Below, piece after piece: positions 1-10,304 of a stretch of DNA of 64,000 nucleotides (positions are counted from its first letter, which is position 1; each line of letters opens with the position of its first letter). The position numbers were made by a program, and so were the translations under genes. The notes under the pieces were generated by a model. The model saw nothing but the letters and a program-made list of their open reading frames with translations. It did not search any database and was not told the DNA's origin. The DNA lies in NCBI RefSeq assembly GCF_001612825.1, contig NZ_BDBE01000020.1:1-64000 (forward strand), written 5' to 3'. This DNA comes from Nocardia caishijiensis NBRC 108228. GTDB lineage: Bacteria > Actinomycetota > Actinomycetes > Mycobacteriales > Mycobacteriaceae.

Positions 1-3000
1 GGGCGCCCGCCGGGACGGCGCGGCCTGCGGGCGATCGAGGACGGAGGCGCCACCTCGACCACTCGGGCGGCTCGCGGCCTGTTCGGGATACGGCTGGGGC
101 GCGGCACCACGTGCCGAGGAGTGTTGGGGCGCATCGAATCCGAGGGGCCGGGCCCCGCCTGGCACCGGTCCGAATCCGGGCGACACAGGGGCCGCTGCTC
201 CGGGCAGGGCGGCGTTGAATTGAGCGCCCGCGACGGTGGAGGGGACGCCCATGGTCGGTGCGGCAGCCGGATCGGTACCGGCGGTCGGCGCGGGAGCCGG
301 ATCGAAATCGGCGGTCGGCGCGGCGGCCGGATCGGTACCGGCGGTCGGTGCGGAGTCGAACTGATAGGAGGCCGCGGCGAAAGAAGTGCCGGTCGGTGCG
401 GACCCCGTTGACGTGGTGCCGAATGCCGAGGGGGCGCGGGGTGGAGTGGAACCGGAGCCGGACGGTGTGGTGCCGTCCGGGGCGAGGACAGCGAGGACAT
501 CGGCGACCCACTGGTCGGCGGCGTCGTCGAAATCGGGTTCGCTGTCGACGCGGGGGAGCATGCGGTGGGCGCCGCGCGCGGCGAGAAGGGTGTCGAGGGT
601 GCGACCGTGCCCGCAGAAGTCGTCGTAGGAGGAGTCGCCGAGGGCGAATACCGCGTAGCGGACCCGGGGTAGCCGGAGCGCGGTGTCCTCGAGCCGGGCG
701 AGGAAGTCGGCGCCGTTGTCGGGCGGCCCGCCGTCGCCGAAGGTGCTGGTGACGACGAGAACGTCACCGTCGAGTGCGGTGGGCTCGCAGGAGTCCATGT
801 CGAGCAGCTTGGGGAGGAACCCGTCATCGGCGAGTCGTGCGGCAACCGACGCGGCCAGTTCCTCGGCGTTTCCGGTCTGCGACGCCCACAGCACCGTCAC
901 CGTCGTGGCCGCGGCACTCCGGCCCGCCGTTGCCCCGCCGCCTGCGGAAGGGGTGCCGATCGGCGGGGCGCCGAGGAATGAGCCGCTGAACGCAGTGCCG
1001 GTGGAGGTGCTGACGGTGGTGGGGGTTTCGGTGACACTGCGGGAGTACATACCGGCCAACATGCCGTCGACCCACAATCGGGCTTGCGGCGACAACGGGG
1101 CGGTGGTCGGTAGCACGGGCTGGCCCGAGATCGGAAGTGTTTGTAGCGCAGCGAGATACCCGCCGAGATAGATGCGCTCAGCTTCGCTGAGCAATGGTGC
1201 GACGCCTGCGTCGAGGCCGAGCATCGCGGCCAGCGGATGCTGACCACCCTGGCTGAGCTCTGTCATCGGGCGGGTTCCGTGTCCGACAGCGGGAACCGCT
1301 CGACCGGGGTGGGCGACCGGCTGCGTCGGGTCTTGGGAGGTCGGTGCGCTCGGCGGCAGGTGCTGGTCCGACTGTGCGGGCGGTATCGAGTTCTGGCCGT
1401 CGGAGATGGCGAACTGGGACGGTCGAACCCCCGTCGCCGCCTCGGGGGCCGGACCCACGCGGCGCAACGCCACCGCGCAGGCCTTGAACTCCGGTTGCAG
1501 CGAGGCGGGGTCGACGGCGTCGTTGGTGACGGCGTTGATCGTCAGGTATTCGCCCTGTTCGTCATTCCAGTGGAAAGGAGCGAAGCAGTCGCCAGGACGG
1601 ACCCGGTCACTGATGCGGACCGGGAGTACGGCTCGCCCACGGCGGGAAGCGATTTCGAGTTGATCGCCGGGCTGCAAGTCGAGGCGGGTGGCGTCGTCGG
1701 GGTGCACCTCGACGAACGGTTGCGGGTTCAGTTTGGCCAGTTTGGTGACCTTGCCGGTTTTGGTCATGGTGTGCCACTGGTGTTGCAGTCGGCCGGTATT
1801 GAGCAGGAAGGGGTAGTCGTCATCAGGAAGTTCAGCAGCGGGCAGGTGCGGGCGCGGGAAGAACACCGCGCGCCTGCTCGGCGTCGCGAAGGCCAGCCGT
1901 GGCGTATGACCGTCGGCATCGATGTGCAGCGGCTGGTGAATGCCGTCGTTGCGGTAGCGGATCGGGTTGCGTGGGCTGTCGCTGTCGTTGCACGGCCACT
2001 GCATCGGCCCCTCGCGCAAGCGGTCGTAACTCATCCCGCTCAGGTCGTAGCCGGTGGCCGGGTTGGTGAATCGACGCAGCTCGTCGAAAACCTCGGCGCT
2101 CGACGCGAAGTCGAATCCAGGGAAACCCATGGCGGTGGCCACCTGGGCGATGAGCAGCCAGTCGGGCCTGGCCTCACCGACCGGGTCGACGGAACGGTTC
2201 AGCAGGGTGACATTGCGTTCCGAATTCACCATCACCGCATCGCTTTCCGCCCACAGGGTGGCTGGCAGCAGCAGATCGGCGTAGGAGTTGGTCGCGGTCT
2301 CGGTGTAGGCGTCCTGCACCACCACGAGTTCGGCCGCCTCGAGCCCGGCGATCACCGTCTTCCGGTTGGCCACGGTGGCAACGGGATTGGTGCAGATGAT
2401 CCACGCCGCCTTGATCTCGCCGTCGGCCAGACCCGCGAACATGTCGATGGTTCCCGGACCCGCTTCGGTGCGCAGCGAGCCTTCGGGCAGGTCCCACTCG
2501 GTCTCGACGAAGGCGCGGTCGGCGGGGGAGAGCAGGCTGCGCTGACCGGGCAGCCCCGGCCCCATGTAACCCATCTCGCGCCCGCCCATCGCGTTGGGCT
2601 GGCCGGTCAGGGAGAACGGCCCACTGCCTGGTCGGCAGATCGCACCGGTGGCCAGGTGCAGGTTGATCAGGGCGTTGGTGTTCCAGGTGCCGTGGGTGGA
2701 CTGGTTGAGTCCCATCGTCCACAGCGACATCCACTCGCCCGCCTCGGCGATCATGCTCGCAGCGGTCCTGATATCCGCCTCGGCGAGGCCGGTCAGTTCG
2801 GCGACCCGAGCGGGCGGGTAGTCGGCGAGGAACTCGGGCATCGCCTCCCAGCCCTCGGTGTGTTCGGCGATGAAGTCGGTGTCGATGGCGCCGTCGGCGA
2901 CGAGCAGGTGCAGCAGTCCGTTGAGCAGGGCAAGGTCGGTGCCGGGCGCGATCTGCAGGAAGAGGTCGGCGCGGGCGGCGGTTTCGGTGCGTCGCGGGTC

Positions 3001-3615
3001 GACGACGATCAGCTTGGCTCCGGCCTTGAGTCGGTCGGCCATACGCAGGAACAGGATCGGGTGACAGTCGGCCATGTTCGCGCCGGTGACGAAGAACAGA
3101 TCGGCGTGCTCGAAGTCGTCGTAGGAGCCGGGCGGGCCGTCGGCACCGAGCGACTGCTTGTAGCCGGTGCCCGCGCTGGCCATGCACAGCCGAGAGTTGG
3201 CTTCGATGTGTTTGGTCCGCAGGTAGCCCTTGGCGAGTTTGGTCGCCAGGTACTGGGCTTCCAGCGACATCTGCCCGGACACGTAGAGCGCGATGGCGTC
3301 GGGCCCGTGTTCGTCGAGGATCGCGCGCAACCGGTCGGCGGTTTCGCGGACGGCGTCGTCGACCGGCAGCGCGACGGGTGCCTGCCCGCGGGCGGGGCGG
3401 CGGTAGGCGGTGGACATCCGGCCGGGTGCGGCCATCATCTCCGCGTGCGTCGCGCCCTTCGTGCAGAGTCGCCCGGCGTTCGCGGGGTGCAATTTGTCGC
3501 CGCTGACCTTGGCGATCACCGGGGCACCGGACGGGTCGGACGCCGTCCGGACGGAGATGCCGCAGCCGACACCGCAGTACGAGCACTGCGTGCGCACCGA
3601 ATCGTCGCCGGTCAT
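1..3615 (-). CDS. Assimilatory nitrate reductase fused to a flavodoxin domain (5' complete, 3' end beyond window)
   Basis: Cytoplasmic molybdopterin nitrate reductase that would reduce nitrate to nitrite using electrons delivered by its own flavoprotein part. It starts at an ATG (3615) and stays open to the left edge, so about 1205 codons are visible. The N-terminus has the iron-sulfur motif [12 protein letters not shown], followed by the fourth cysteine in LCTKG, then the large bis-MGD oxidoreductase body and its C-terminal dinucleotide-binding domain. After a spacer, roughly bases 475-905 encode a flavodoxin domain ([15 protein letters not shown], then [14 protein letters not shown] and [10 protein letters not shown]). 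A Pro/Ala/Thr-rich linker then runs off the window, and an FAD/NADPH reductase domain is expected beyond it. Actinobacteria are known to carry such nitrate reductase/sulfite-reductase-flavoprotein fusions. The fusion is read directly; the reductase tail is inferred. Confidence 0.88.
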   Translation of the reverse strand, partial: MTGDDSVRTQCSYCGVGCGISVRTASDPSGAPVIAKVSGDKLHPANAGRLCTKGATHAEMMAAPGRMSTAYRRPARGQAPVALPVDDAVRETADRLRAILDEHGPDAIALYVSGQMSLEAQYLATKLAKGYLRTKHIEANSRLCMASAGTGYKQSLGADGPPGSYDDFEHADLFFVTGANMADCHPILFLRMADRLKAGAKLIVVDPRRTETAARADLFLQIAPGTDLALLNGLLHLLVADGAIDTDFIAEHTEGWEAMPEFLADYPPARVAELTGLAEADIRTAASMIAEAGEWMSLWTMGLNQSTHGTWNTNALINLHLATGAICRPGSGPFSLTGQPNAMGGREMGYMGPGLPGQRSLLSPADRAFVETEWDLPEGSLRTEAGPGTIDMFAGLADGEIKAAWIICTNPVATVANRKTVIAGLEAAELVVVQDAYTETATNSYADLLLPATLWAESDAVMVNSERNVTLLNRSVDPVGEARPDWLLIAQVATAMGFPGFDFASSAEVFDELRRFTNPATGYDLSGMSYDRLREGPMQWPCNDSDSPRNPIRYRNDGIHQPLHIDADGHTPRLAFATPSRRAVFFPRPHLPAAELPDDDYPFLLNTGRLQHQWHTMTKTGKVTKLAKLNPQPFVEVHPDDATRLDLQPGDQLEIASRRGRAVLPVRISDRVRPGDCFAPFHWNDEQGEYLTINAVTNDAVDPASLQPEFKACAVALRRVGPAPEAATGVRPSQFAISDGQNSIPPAQSDQHLPPSAPTSQDPTQPVAHPGRAVPAVGHGTRPMTELSQGGQHPLAAMLGLDAGVAPLLSEAERIYLGGYLAALQTLPISGQPVLPTTAPLSPQARLWVDGMLAGMYSRSVTETPTTVSTSTGTAFSGSFLGAPPIGTPSAGGGATAGRSAAATTVTVLWASQTGNAEELAASVAARLADDGFLPKLLDMDSCEPTALDGDVLVVTSTFGDGGPPDNGADFLARLEDTALRLPRVRYAVFALGDSSYDDFCGHGRTLDTLLAARGAHRMLPRVDSEPDFDDAADQWVADVLAVLAPDGTTPSGSGSTPPRAPSAFGTTSTGSAPTGTSFAAASYQFDSAPTAGTDPAAAPTADFDPAPAPTAGTDPAAAPTMGVPSTVAGAQFNAALPGAAAPVSPGFGPVPGGARPLGFDAPQHSSARGAAPQPYPEQAASRPSGRGGASVLDRPQAAPSRRAP
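267..356 (-). repeat. Three 30-bp tandem units inside the nitrate reductase linker
   Basis: Three adjacent 30-bp units begin at 267, 297 and 327 (each starting CCGGATCG on the plus strand). They encode ten-residue units of the type [10 protein letters not shown] and [10 protein letters not shown] in the linker after the flavodoxin domain. Units 1 and 3 are nearly identical and unit 2 diverges in its middle. The period is a multiple of three, so unit gain or loss keeps the reading frame. Confidence 0.8.
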
Positions 3616-3725
3616 GGGCGCCCCCCTCGGCATGCTCGGGCGCCCTGCGTGGTGACGCGGGTAGGCGTGTCCGAGCGCTGACCTGTCATGGCACCGATCA
3701 TCCGCACCCGGCGTTGCGCTCGATT

Positions 3726-3737
3726 TAACGAACGTTA
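3726..3737. promoter_or_regulatory. Possible nitrogen-control site upstream of the nitrate reductase
   Basis: The sequence TAACGAACGTTA lies about 110 bp before the nitrate reductase start in otherwise GC-rich intergenic DNA. Its TAAC...GTTA ends are inverted. The AC-rich spacing is loosely like actinobacterial GlnR sites, which control nitrate assimilation. The match is weak, and no clear -35/-10 pair was identified. Positions 3616-3887 show nothing else firm. Confidence 0.22.
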
Positions 3738-3887
3738 TGTCCAGGTGACAATCGACCTCACCGACGAAAATCCGGGCTGTGAGGTTGCCACCGGAATATA
3801 GTCCCTGATCAGGGGATCTTCCGAGGTTTGCCGAAGATGGCGGCGGGTGACCGGCGTGACCGGACTCACCCTGTGGATCAGCGCAGG

Positions 3888-4601
3888 TCAGCCCATTTTG
3901 TAGCCGCGATGCAGCGCGACGACACCACCGGTGAGGTCACGCCACTGCACCGAGTCCCAGCCCGCGTCGGCGATGCGCCTGGCCAGCCTGCGCTGGTTCG
4001 GCCACGCCCGGATCGACTCGGCCAGGTACACGTAGGCGTCCGGATTGGAGCTCACCGCGCGCGCCACCCGGGGCAACGCCTTCATGAGGTACTCCATGTA
4101 GACGGTGCGGAACGGCCCGAACACCGGGGTCGAGAACTCGCACACGACGAGTCGTCCGCCGGGCTTGGTGACACGCAGCATCTCGCGCATCGCCAGGTCG
4201 ATGTCGGCCACGTTGCGCAAGCCGAAGGAGATGGTCACCGCGTCGAAGGAGTCGTCGGCGAACGGCAGTGCCATGGCATCGCCCGCCACCATCGGCACCC
4301 GCCGGAACCGGCCCGCGCCGAGCATGCCCTGGGAGAAGTCGGCGGCCACGCACCAGGCGCCGGACTTGCCGAGTTCCACGGTGGACACACCGGTGCCCGC
4401 GGCAAGGTCGAGCACGCGCTCGCCGGGGCGGAGGGCGAGTGCGCGTCGCGTCGCCCACCGCCAGTACCGGTCCTGGCCACCGGAGATGACCGTGTTGGTG
4501 AGGTCGTAGCGTTTCGCCACACCGTCGAACATCGACGCGACCTCGTGGGGTTGCTTGTCCAGCGAAGCCCTGATCGGTTCCCGCTGCTCTGTTGTCGCCA
4601 C
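3888..4601 (-). CDS. menG: Demethylmenaquinone methyltransferase MenG/UbiE
   Basis: SAM-dependent enzyme of 237 residues, the usual length, catalysing C-methylation of demethylmenaquinone in menaquinone synthesis. The fold is shown by the N-terminal [16 protein letters not shown], the SAM motif [12 protein letters not shown], a post-I acidic region, and the UbiE signature [18 protein letters not shown] followed by [14 protein letters not shown]. It sits beside mgtA, with menJ and a polyprenyl diphosphate synthase nearby, the same grouping as Rv0557-Rv0562 of Mycobacterium tuberculosis. The downstream neighbour, nitrate reductase, starts on the same strand after about 270 bp. Confidence 0.93.
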   Translation of the reverse strand: MATTEQREPIRASLDKQPHEVASMFDGVAKRYDLTNTVISGGQDRYWRWATRRALALRPGERVLDLAAGTGVSTVELGKSGAWCVAADFSQGMLGAGRFRRVPMVAGDAMALPFADDSFDAVTISFGLRNVADIDLAMREMLRVTKPGGRLVVCEFSTPVFGPFRTVYMEYLMKALPRVARAVSSNPDAYVYLAESIRAWPNQRRLARRIADAGWDSVQWRDLTGGVVALHRGYKMG

Positions 4602-4629
4602 GATTCGAGCTTATCCGCACCGAGGTGGG

Positions 4630-5772
4630 CTAGGCCGAGCGCGGCAATCGCTGCCGCATCCCGGTGACATCGGCGTAGTGGCCCATCAGTTCGGTGCAGA
4701 TGGCGGGCCAGGTGCGGTGCAGCACCGACTTGCGTGCCGCCGCCGCGAACCGGGCACGCTGCTCGGTGTCGCGCAGTGCCGACACCGCGCTCGGCAGGAG
4801 CTCGGCGAACCGGTCGACCGGCAACAGGTAGCCGTTGCGGCAATGGGCGATCAGGTCGCGCGGTCCACCGGCGTCGGGCCCGATCACCGGCACCCCCGAC
4901 GACAATGCCTCCTGCACGCCCTGACAGAACGTCTCGTGCTCGCCCGGATGCACCATCACATCGAGGCTGGCGTAGTGGGTGGCCAGCTCGGAACCGCCCA
5001 GTTCACCGGTGAACACCGCGCGCGGCATCAGCCTGCTCAGCCGTGCGCGCTCAGGCCCGTCACCGACGACGACGAGCTGAACGGACGGGTCATCCGCGAG
5101 CGCGGCCAACCGTTCCACGTGCTTCTCCGGCGCGAGCCTGCCGACGAACCCGACCACCAGCCGTTCGCTCGTGCCGAGCCAGCTCGCGCGCAACTCGGCA
5201 CTGCGCGCGGCCGGGTTGAACCGGTCGACATCGACACCGCGCCCCCACCTGTGCACCCGGGGAATGCCGTGTTCGGCCAGGTCCGCCGCGGCGGCCGACG
5301 ACGGTGCGAGGGTGCGGGTGGCGCCTTCGTGGATCCGGCGCGTCCACGCCCACGCCGCCCGCGCGGCCAGCCCGAGCCCGTAACTCTTGGCGAAACCGGC
5401 CACATCGGTCTGGTACACCGCGATGGAGGGGAGGTCGAGGCGGGTCGCCGCGGCGAGCCCGCCCGCGCCGAGCAGGAATGGCGAGGCCAGATGCACCACG
5501 TCCGGGTCGAAGTCGGCGATCGCGGCAGTGATCCCGGGCTGTGGCAGACCGACAGGCAACGAACTCACCTTCGGCACCATCATCGCGGGCACCCGATGCA
5601 CCGGGAACCGGCCGTGCAGGCGCGGGGCGGGCGGTGCGCCGCGCAGCGTATCGGGCGCCACGATCATGGCATCGTGCCCGTGCTGGTCCAGGTGGTCGAG
5701 CACCCGGAGCACGGAATTGACGACGCCGTTCATGTTCGGCAGGAAAGACTCCGAGACGATGGCTACGCGCAC
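4630..5772 (-). CDS. mgtA: GDP-mannose-dependent glycosyltransferase, MgtA type (GT4)
   Basis: GT-B glycosyltransferase of 380 residues. The N-terminal domain begins [20 protein letters not shown], typical of GT4 lipid mannosyltransferases. The C-terminal domain has the donor-binding [25 protein letters not shown], and the E-x7-E-type segment [20 protein letters not shown]. Orthologues next to menG (Rv0557, formerly pimB) add mannose to a glucuronosyl-diacylglycerol acceptor during lipomannan-like glycolipid synthesis on the inner membrane face. Synteny with menG supports this assignment over other GT4 members. The gene ends 28 bp before menG, so co-transcription is likely. Confidence 0.82.
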   Translation of the reverse strand: MRVAIVSESFLPNMNGVVNSVLRVLDHLDQHGHDAMIVAPDTLRGAPPAPRLHGRFPVHRVPAMMVPKVSSLPVGLPQPGITAAIADFDPDVVHLASPFLLGAGGLAAATRLDLPSIAVYQTDVAGFAKSYGLGLAARAAWAWTRRIHEGATRTLAPSSAAAADLAEHGIPRVHRWGRGVDVDRFNPAARSAELRASWLGTSERLVVGFVGRLAPEKHVERLAALADDPSVQLVVVGDGPERARLSRLMPRAVFTGELGGSELATHYASLDVMVHPGEHETFCQGVQEALSSGVPVIGPDAGGPRDLIAHCRNGYLLPVDRFAELLPSAVSALRDTEQRARFAAAARKSVLHRTWPAICTELMGHYADVTGMRQRLPRSA

Positions 5773-5845
5773 ACTCCAAGAGTGACCGTCCCAGCGCGCG
5801 CCACACCCACACCGACATGAAGCCGGGGCGAACAGCAGGGGAAAG

Positions 5846-6283
5846 TTACCGCTGTCTGCGCCGCACCAGCCACAACGCGGGCAGCGCGAGCGCCCAGACG
5901 ACCACGATCACCGAGGCGGCGGGCACGATCGCCACCCGTGCGTCCCGACCGGCCACCCGGACCAGGTCGGGGTCGCGGGTGCTGTACTCCACATTGATGC
6001 GCTGACCGGCGGTGAGATTGGTGGGATACAGGATCCCGACCTTCGGATTGTGGGTGACGCTGTCGGGCGTCACGTACATCACCGCCGAGCGCAACCGCCC
6101 CGCCGACAGCACCTCACCGGAGGTGACCCCACGGTTGCGTTCGATCTCGAAGTCGTTGCGCCACGCGGCGAGTACCAGCAGCACCATGAGCACACTGATC
6201 ACCGTCGCGGTACCGAGGATTCCGGTTCGCACCCGCCGCAGGCGATCGGAGTACCTATCCGACTGGCTGGTTTCCGACACCAC
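5846..6283 (-). CDS. DUF3592-like membrane protein
   Basis: Small integral membrane protein of 145 residues with two predicted helices: [19 protein letters not shown] near residues 22-40 and [20 protein letters not shown] near 118-137. An extracytoplasmic loop separates them with a [20 protein letters not shown] segment typical of DUF3592 proteins. It matches the position of Rv0556 beside mgtA in mycobacteria. A basic tail (RRRQR) suggests a cytosolic C-terminus. The function is unknown. Confidence 0.7.
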   Translation of the reverse strand: MVSETSQSDRYSDRLRRVRTGILGTATVISVLMVLLVLAAWRNDFEIERNRGVTSGEVLSAGRLRSAVMYVTPDSVTHNPKVGILYPTNLTAGQRINVEYSTRDPDLVRVAGRDARVAIVPAASVIVVVWALALPALWLVRRRQR

Positions 6284-6320
6284 GCCACCCTAACGGTGGG
6301 CTGCACTACCGTGTGCCACC

Positions 6321-6821
6321 ATGTCCCGAAAATTCAGCTTCACCGTGCCTTATGCCGTCCCGGTCGAAGATCTTCACCGGGCACTCGTCGACGACGCGGT
6401 CTGGCAGGAGCGGTTCGCCGCCGCCGAGACCGCGACGCTGGAACTCTCCCATCCCGAAGGACCGGATTCGATCCGCATCGAGATGACCGAAACTCCCGGC
6501 CGGGACAAGGTTCCCGCGCTGGTCCGCAAGGTTCTCAAGAGCGATCTGGTGCTCGCCCGCACCGATGTCTGGCAGCCGCTCGACGGTGAGGTCGCCAAGG
6601 GCAGCTTCACCGGACGCAGCGGTGGGATCACCACCGAGATGTCGGGTACCTACGAGCTGCGGCCCACCGCCGAGGGCAGCGAGATCGAGGTCGTCGGCAC
6701 CGTCACCGTGAAGGTGCCGTTGGTCGGCGGCGCCATCGAGCCGCTGGCCGAACAACTGCACCAGCGTGTTCTCAACAGCGAACGCAAGTTCATCGAGGGT
6801 TGGTTTGCGAAGCTCAGCTGA
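6321..6821 (+). CDS. DUF2505 protein (START/SRPBCC-like fold)
   Basis: Protein of 166 residues with no signal peptide. It starts MSRKFSFTVPYAVPVEDLHRA and contains the DUF2505 pattern: a pairwise beta-rich middle (GGITTEMSGTYELRP) and the ending LAEQLHQRVLNSERKFIEGW. Such proteins resemble polyketide-cyclase/START lipid-binding domains; no biochemical role is established. Its 3' end overlaps the converging 3' end of menJ by 8 bp, so the two transcripts collide. Confidence 0.78.
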   Translation: MSRKFSFTVPYAVPVEDLHRALVDDAVWQERFAAAETATLELSHPEGPDSIRIEMTETPGRDKVPALVRKVLKSDLVLARTDVWQPLDGEVAKGSFTGRSGGITTEMSGTYELRPTAEGSEIEVVGTVTVKVPLVGGAIEPLAEQLHQRVLNSERKFIEGWFAKLS

Positions 6822-8079
6822 ACGGCGGTAGTTCGTCGGCGCGCAGCGAGGTTCGACCGGCCGTTCGCCACAGGCGGGCGGTCAGGTCCTCGTCCTCATC
6901 GGTCACCAGGTTGCCCATCACGCGAACAGCGGTGCGCTGCAAGTACTTCGAGCGCATCACCGGGGGGCCGCCCAGCGGGACCATCTTCGGGTGCGTGGCC
7001 AGCCCGGCCAGCCTGCGCGCCACGGAGAAGGTGCGCCCGTAGCGCTCGCGCAGCAGCTGCGGCCACAGTTGCGACAGGTCCGGTTCGTCGAGCAGGTCGG
7101 CCAGCAGGTGACCGCCTTCGAGCCCGTAGTCGATGCCTTCACCGTTGAGCGGATTCACGCAGCCCGCGGCGTCACCGACCAGCACCCAGTTGCGTCCGGC
7201 CACATTCGACACCGCCCCGCCCATCGGCAGGAGCGCCGAGGCCACCGCGCGCAGTTCGCCCTCGAACTCCCATTCCTCGCGGCGCAGCCGGGTGTAGTGC
7301 TCGAGCAGCGGTTTCAGCGCGACATGCGAGGGCCGCGCCTCCGTGGCCAGCGAACCGACACCGATGTTCACCTCGCCGTTGCCGAGCGGGAAGATCCAGC
7401 CGTAGCCGGGAACCAGCTGGTCGTCGGCATTGCGCAGTTCCAGATGCGAGGAGATCCACTGGTCGTCGCTGCGGCCGGAGGTGATGTAGGCGCGGGCGGC
7501 GGTGCCGTAGGCATAGCGACGATGCCAGGTGCGGCCGAGCTGTTTGCCGATGGGGGAGCGCACCCCGTCGGCCACGACCAGCACTCGACAGTGCACGGTG
7601 TGTGTGGTGTCGCCGATGCGCACGGTCACCCCGGTGACCCGGTCGCCGTCGCGCAGCACTTCGGTGACCTTCGCCCCGTCGACCATCCGGGCACCGGACT
7701 TGATCGCCGTCTCACGCAAGGTGTTGTCGAGTTCGGTTCGCGGAACGGCGCTTCCGTAGGTGGGAAAGGACCCGCCCGGCCAGGGCAGCAGTGCCTCCCG
7801 ACCGAAACCGGCCATCCGCAATCCGTGGTTCACCGTGTGCGCGCGCAACCACTCGCCGAGCCCGAGATGTTCCAATTCGGCGGTGGCGCGCGGGGTGAGA
7901 CCGTCACCGCAGGTCTTGTCGCGCGGGAAGACGGCCGAATCGAGCAGCAGCACATCGCGTCCGGCGCGGGCCGCCCACGCCGCCGAGGCGGAACCCGCAG
8001 GTCCGGCCCCCACCACGAGCACCTCTACGGTGTCGGGCAGCGTCGCGTGGTCGGCGGGGACGAGATCCGGTGAACCCAT
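6814..8079 (-). CDS. menJ: Menaquinone reductase MenJ (geranylgeranyl reductase family)
   Basis: FAD-dependent reductase of 421 residues that saturates the beta-isoprene unit of menaquinone-9 in mycobacteria (Rv0561c). Sequence features are the N-terminal dinucleotide-binding VLVVGAGPAGSASAAWAARA, the family motif FPRDKTCGDGLTPRA, and the C-terminal flavin motif VLVGDAAGCVNPLNGEGIDY. It is divergent from the polyprenyl diphosphate synthase at 8224 and within the same quinone-synthesis block as menG. The 144-bp gap at 8080-8223 presumably carries both promoters; no clear boxes were assigned. Confidence 0.88.
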   Translation of the reverse strand: MGSPDLVPADHATLPDTVEVLVVGAGPAGSASAAWAARAGRDVLLLDSAVFPRDKTCGDGLTPRATAELEHLGLGEWLRAHTVNHGLRMAGFGREALLPWPGGSFPTYGSAVPRTELDNTLRETAIKSGARMVDGAKVTEVLRDGDRVTGVTVRIGDTTHTVHCRVLVVADGVRSPIGKQLGRTWHRRYAYGTAARAYITSGRSDDQWISSHLELRNADDQLVPGYGWIFPLGNGEVNIGVGSLATEARPSHVALKPLLEHYTRLRREEWEFEGELRAVASALLPMGGAVSNVAGRNWVLVGDAAGCVNPLNGEGIDYGLEGGHLLADLLDEPDLSQLWPQLLRERYGRTFSVARRLAGLATHPKMVPLGGPPVMRSKYLQRTAVRVMGNLVTDEDEDLTARLWRTAGRTSLRADELPPFS

Positions 8080-8223
8080 GGCTCAATACTGGCACTTCGC
8101 GCGGCTGTGCGAGAGTGGCGGGTGCACCGGGAATTCTCACGTGTGACGGGGTTCATCGGCTGTGGCGCAGGAACACGCTAGGTTGCTACCCGTCGGGGTC
8201 GGACACATCGCTGGGAGAAACTA

Positions 8224-9246
8224 ATGAGCACATCGGCTGTGAGCGACGAGAGCACCGTGGTTGCCGGGGTCGATCTCGTCGACCCGGAACTCGCCGCCAC
8301 CGTGCGCGACGGGCTGGCCGCAGTCGAGAAGCTGCTCGTCGACGAACTCTCCGACGGCGAGGAATTCCTGCAGGAGGCCGCGCTGCACCTGGCCAGGGCG
8401 GGCGGCAAGCGGTTCCGGCCGCTGTTCACCCTGCTCACCGGCCAGCTCGGCCCGAATCCGACCGATCCCGCGCTGGTCACCGCGGGCACGGTCGTCGAAC
8501 TCGTGCACCTGGCCACCCTCTACCACGACGATGTGATGGACGAGGCCACCCAGCGCCGCGGCGCCGAAAGCGTGAATTCGCGCTGGGGTAACAACATCGC
8601 CATCCTCGCCGGTGACTATCTGTTCGCGCACGCCTCCCGCCTCACCTCCACCCTCGGCCCCGACGCGGTGCGCATCATCGCCGAGACGTTCGCCGAGCTG
8701 GTCACCGGTCAGATGCGGGAAACCATGGGCGCCAAGCAGACCCAGGACCCCGTCGAGCACTACCTGAAGGTGGTGTGGGAAAAGACCGGTTCGCTCATCG
8801 CCGCCGCGGGCCGCTTCGGCGGCACCTTCTCCGGTGCCGACAGCGAACACGTCGAGCGCCTGGCCCGCCTCGGTGACGCGGTCGGCACCGCCTTCCAGAT
8901 CTCCGACGACATCATCGACATCTCGTCGTCGTCGGAGCAGTCCGGCAAAACCCCCGGCACCGACCTGCGCGAAGGCGTGCACACCCTGCCGGTGCTCTAC
9001 GCCCTGCGCGAGCGCGGCGCCGACGGCGACCGTCTGCGCACCCTGCTCGACCACCCGCTCGGCACCGACGCCGAGGTCGACGAGGCCCTGGACCTGCTGC
9101 GCCGCTCGCCCGGTATGGCGCTGGCCAAGGACAAGCTGCAGGAATACGCCGACCTGGCCGACGCCGAACTGGCCGCGCTGCCCGCCGGTCCGGCCAACGA
9201 CGCTCTCACCCGCCTCGTCCGCTACACCATCGAGCGAGTCGGCTGA
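8224..9246 (+). CDS. grcC1: trans-polyprenyl diphosphate synthase (GrcC1-like)
   Basis: Class I prenyltransferase of 340 residues that condenses isopentenyl diphosphate with allylic diphosphates to make the long chain used for the menaquinone tail. The first aspartate-rich motif is LYHDDVMDEATQRRG and the second is ISDDIIDISSSSEQSGKTPG; the substrate-binding GGKRFRPL precedes them. Synteny (menJ, htpX, yajQ) equals that of Rv0562. The small residues before the first DDxxD suggest a long product, but the chain length cannot be read from sequence. The start MSTSAVSDES follows GGGAGAAACTA. Confidence 0.87.
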   Translation: MSTSAVSDESTVVAGVDLVDPELAATVRDGLAAVEKLLVDELSDGEEFLQEAALHLARAGGKRFRPLFTLLTGQLGPNPTDPALVTAGTVVELVHLATLYHDDVMDEATQRRGAESVNSRWGNNIAILAGDYLFAHASRLTSTLGPDAVRIIAETFAELVTGQMRETMGAKQTQDPVEHYLKVVWEKTGSLIAAAGRFGGTFSGADSEHVERLARLGDAVGTAFQISDDIIDISSSSEQSGKTPGTDLREGVHTLPVLYALRERGADGDRLRTLLDHPLGTDAEVDEALDLLRRSPGMALAKDKLQEYADLADAELAALPAGPANDALTRLVRYTIERVG

Positions 9247-9257
9247 CGGGAACTTCT

Positions 9258-9445
9258 CCCACCCGACACCCGTTCAACAAAGGGAGTTGCCGGAGCGCAC
9301 CCTGTGTGCCAGAACGCAACACCTGATTTCGCATGAACATGGGTAACTCGTCGGGAACGGGCTGACCAGACCACCACCGCTGCCTGGCCGCCAACGCGAG
9401 CCCGCACGTACCCGAGTCTGGCCAAAAGTCGCGGAGAGGCGGAAC
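9258..9445 (-). repeat. Dispersed intergenic element, copy A (abuts htpX start)
   Basis: Read on the minus strand from 9445, this stretch begins GTTCCGCCTCTCCGCGACTT and matches the plus-strand sequence starting at 11095 over its first ~39 bases with about five differences. After a diverged middle the two share GAGTTACCCATGT and then further patches. The element fills the grcC1-htpX gap almost completely. Its conserved end is the htpX ribosome binding region, so htpX expression must depend on it. It has no transposase and no terminal inverted repeats. It does not match an RNA or mobile element family I recognise. Confidence 0.7.
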
Positions 9446-10300
9446 ATGCTGCGGACAACCGTGCTGATGGTCGCCATGTCGGCGCTCATCGTCGCCATCG
9501 GTGCGATGTTCCGCAGTCCGACGATCCTGGTCATCTCGATCGTGCTGGCCGTCGCGATGAACGCCTACGCCTACTTCAACAGCGACAAGCTGGCGTTGAA
9601 GGCCATGCACGCCCAGCCGGTGAGCGAACTGGAAGCCCCGGTCATGTACCGGATCGTGCGCGAACTCGCGACCGCGGCCCGGCAGCCCATGCCGCGCCTC
9701 TACATCAGCCCGACCAACGCGCCCAACGCCTTCGCCACCGGGCGCAATCCACGCAACGCGGCAGTGTGCTGTACCAGCGGCATCCTGCAATTACTCGACG
9801 AACGGGAGTTGCGGGCGGTGCTCGGCCACGAGCTGTCACACGTCTACAACCGCGACATCCTCATCTCGTCGGTGGCGGGTGCGATGGCCTCGGTCATCAC
9901 GGGTCTGGCCAACTTCGCGTTCCTGGCCAGTTCGTTCGGCAACCGCGACGGGCAGGGTCCGAACGTCATCGGGGTGCTGCTGGTCTCCCTGCTCGGACCG
10001 ATCGCGGCCGGTCTCATCAAGATGGCGGTGTCGCGGTCGCGTGAGTACCAGGCCGACCAGTCCGGTGCCGAACTCACCGGCGACCCGCTCGCCCTCGCCT
10101 CGGCCCTACGCAAGATCGAACGCGGCGTCCAGGCGGCCCCCCTGCCGCCGGACCCGAAGATCACCAGCGAATCGCACCTGATGATCGCCAACCCGTTCCG
10201 CGTGGGCGACCGCATCGCCCGCTGGTACTCCACCCACCCCCCGACCGCCGACCGCATTCGGCGGCTCGAGGAAATGGCGGGCGGAACGCACCGGCACTGA
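9446..10300 (+). CDS. htpX: Membrane metalloprotease HtpX
   Basis: Membrane zinc protease of 284 residues (family M48) involved in quality control of membrane proteins. Two N-terminal helices (residues about 5-38) lead to the catalytic motif [12 protein letters not shown]; a third helical segment follows ([19 protein letters not shown]). The third zinc ligand is the glutamate in [15 protein letters not shown]. Orthologues lie between grcC1 and yajQ in mycobacteria (Rv0563). The ribosome binding site GGAGAGGCGG is part of repeat element copy A. Confidence 0.93.
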   Translation: MLRTTVLMVAMSALIVAIGAMFRSPTILVISIVLAVAMNAYAYFNSDKLALKAMHAQPVSELEAPVMYRIVRELATAARQPMPRLYISPTNAPNAFATGRNPRNAAVCCTSGILQLLDERELRAVLGHELSHVYNRDILISSVAGAMASVITGLANFAFLASSFGNRDGQGPNVIGVLLVSLLGPIAAGLIKMAVSRSREYQADQSGAELTGDPLALASALRKIERGVQAAPLPPDPKITSESHLMIANPFRVGDRIARWYSTHPPTADRIRRLEEMAGGTHRH

Positions 10301-10304
10301 CCAA

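Noticed and set aside
121..1250. Several plus-strand Arg/Gly/Ser-rich frames at the left end.
   Set aside because: They are complements of the nitrate reductase-flavodoxin gene and its low-complexity linker, with no domain of their own.
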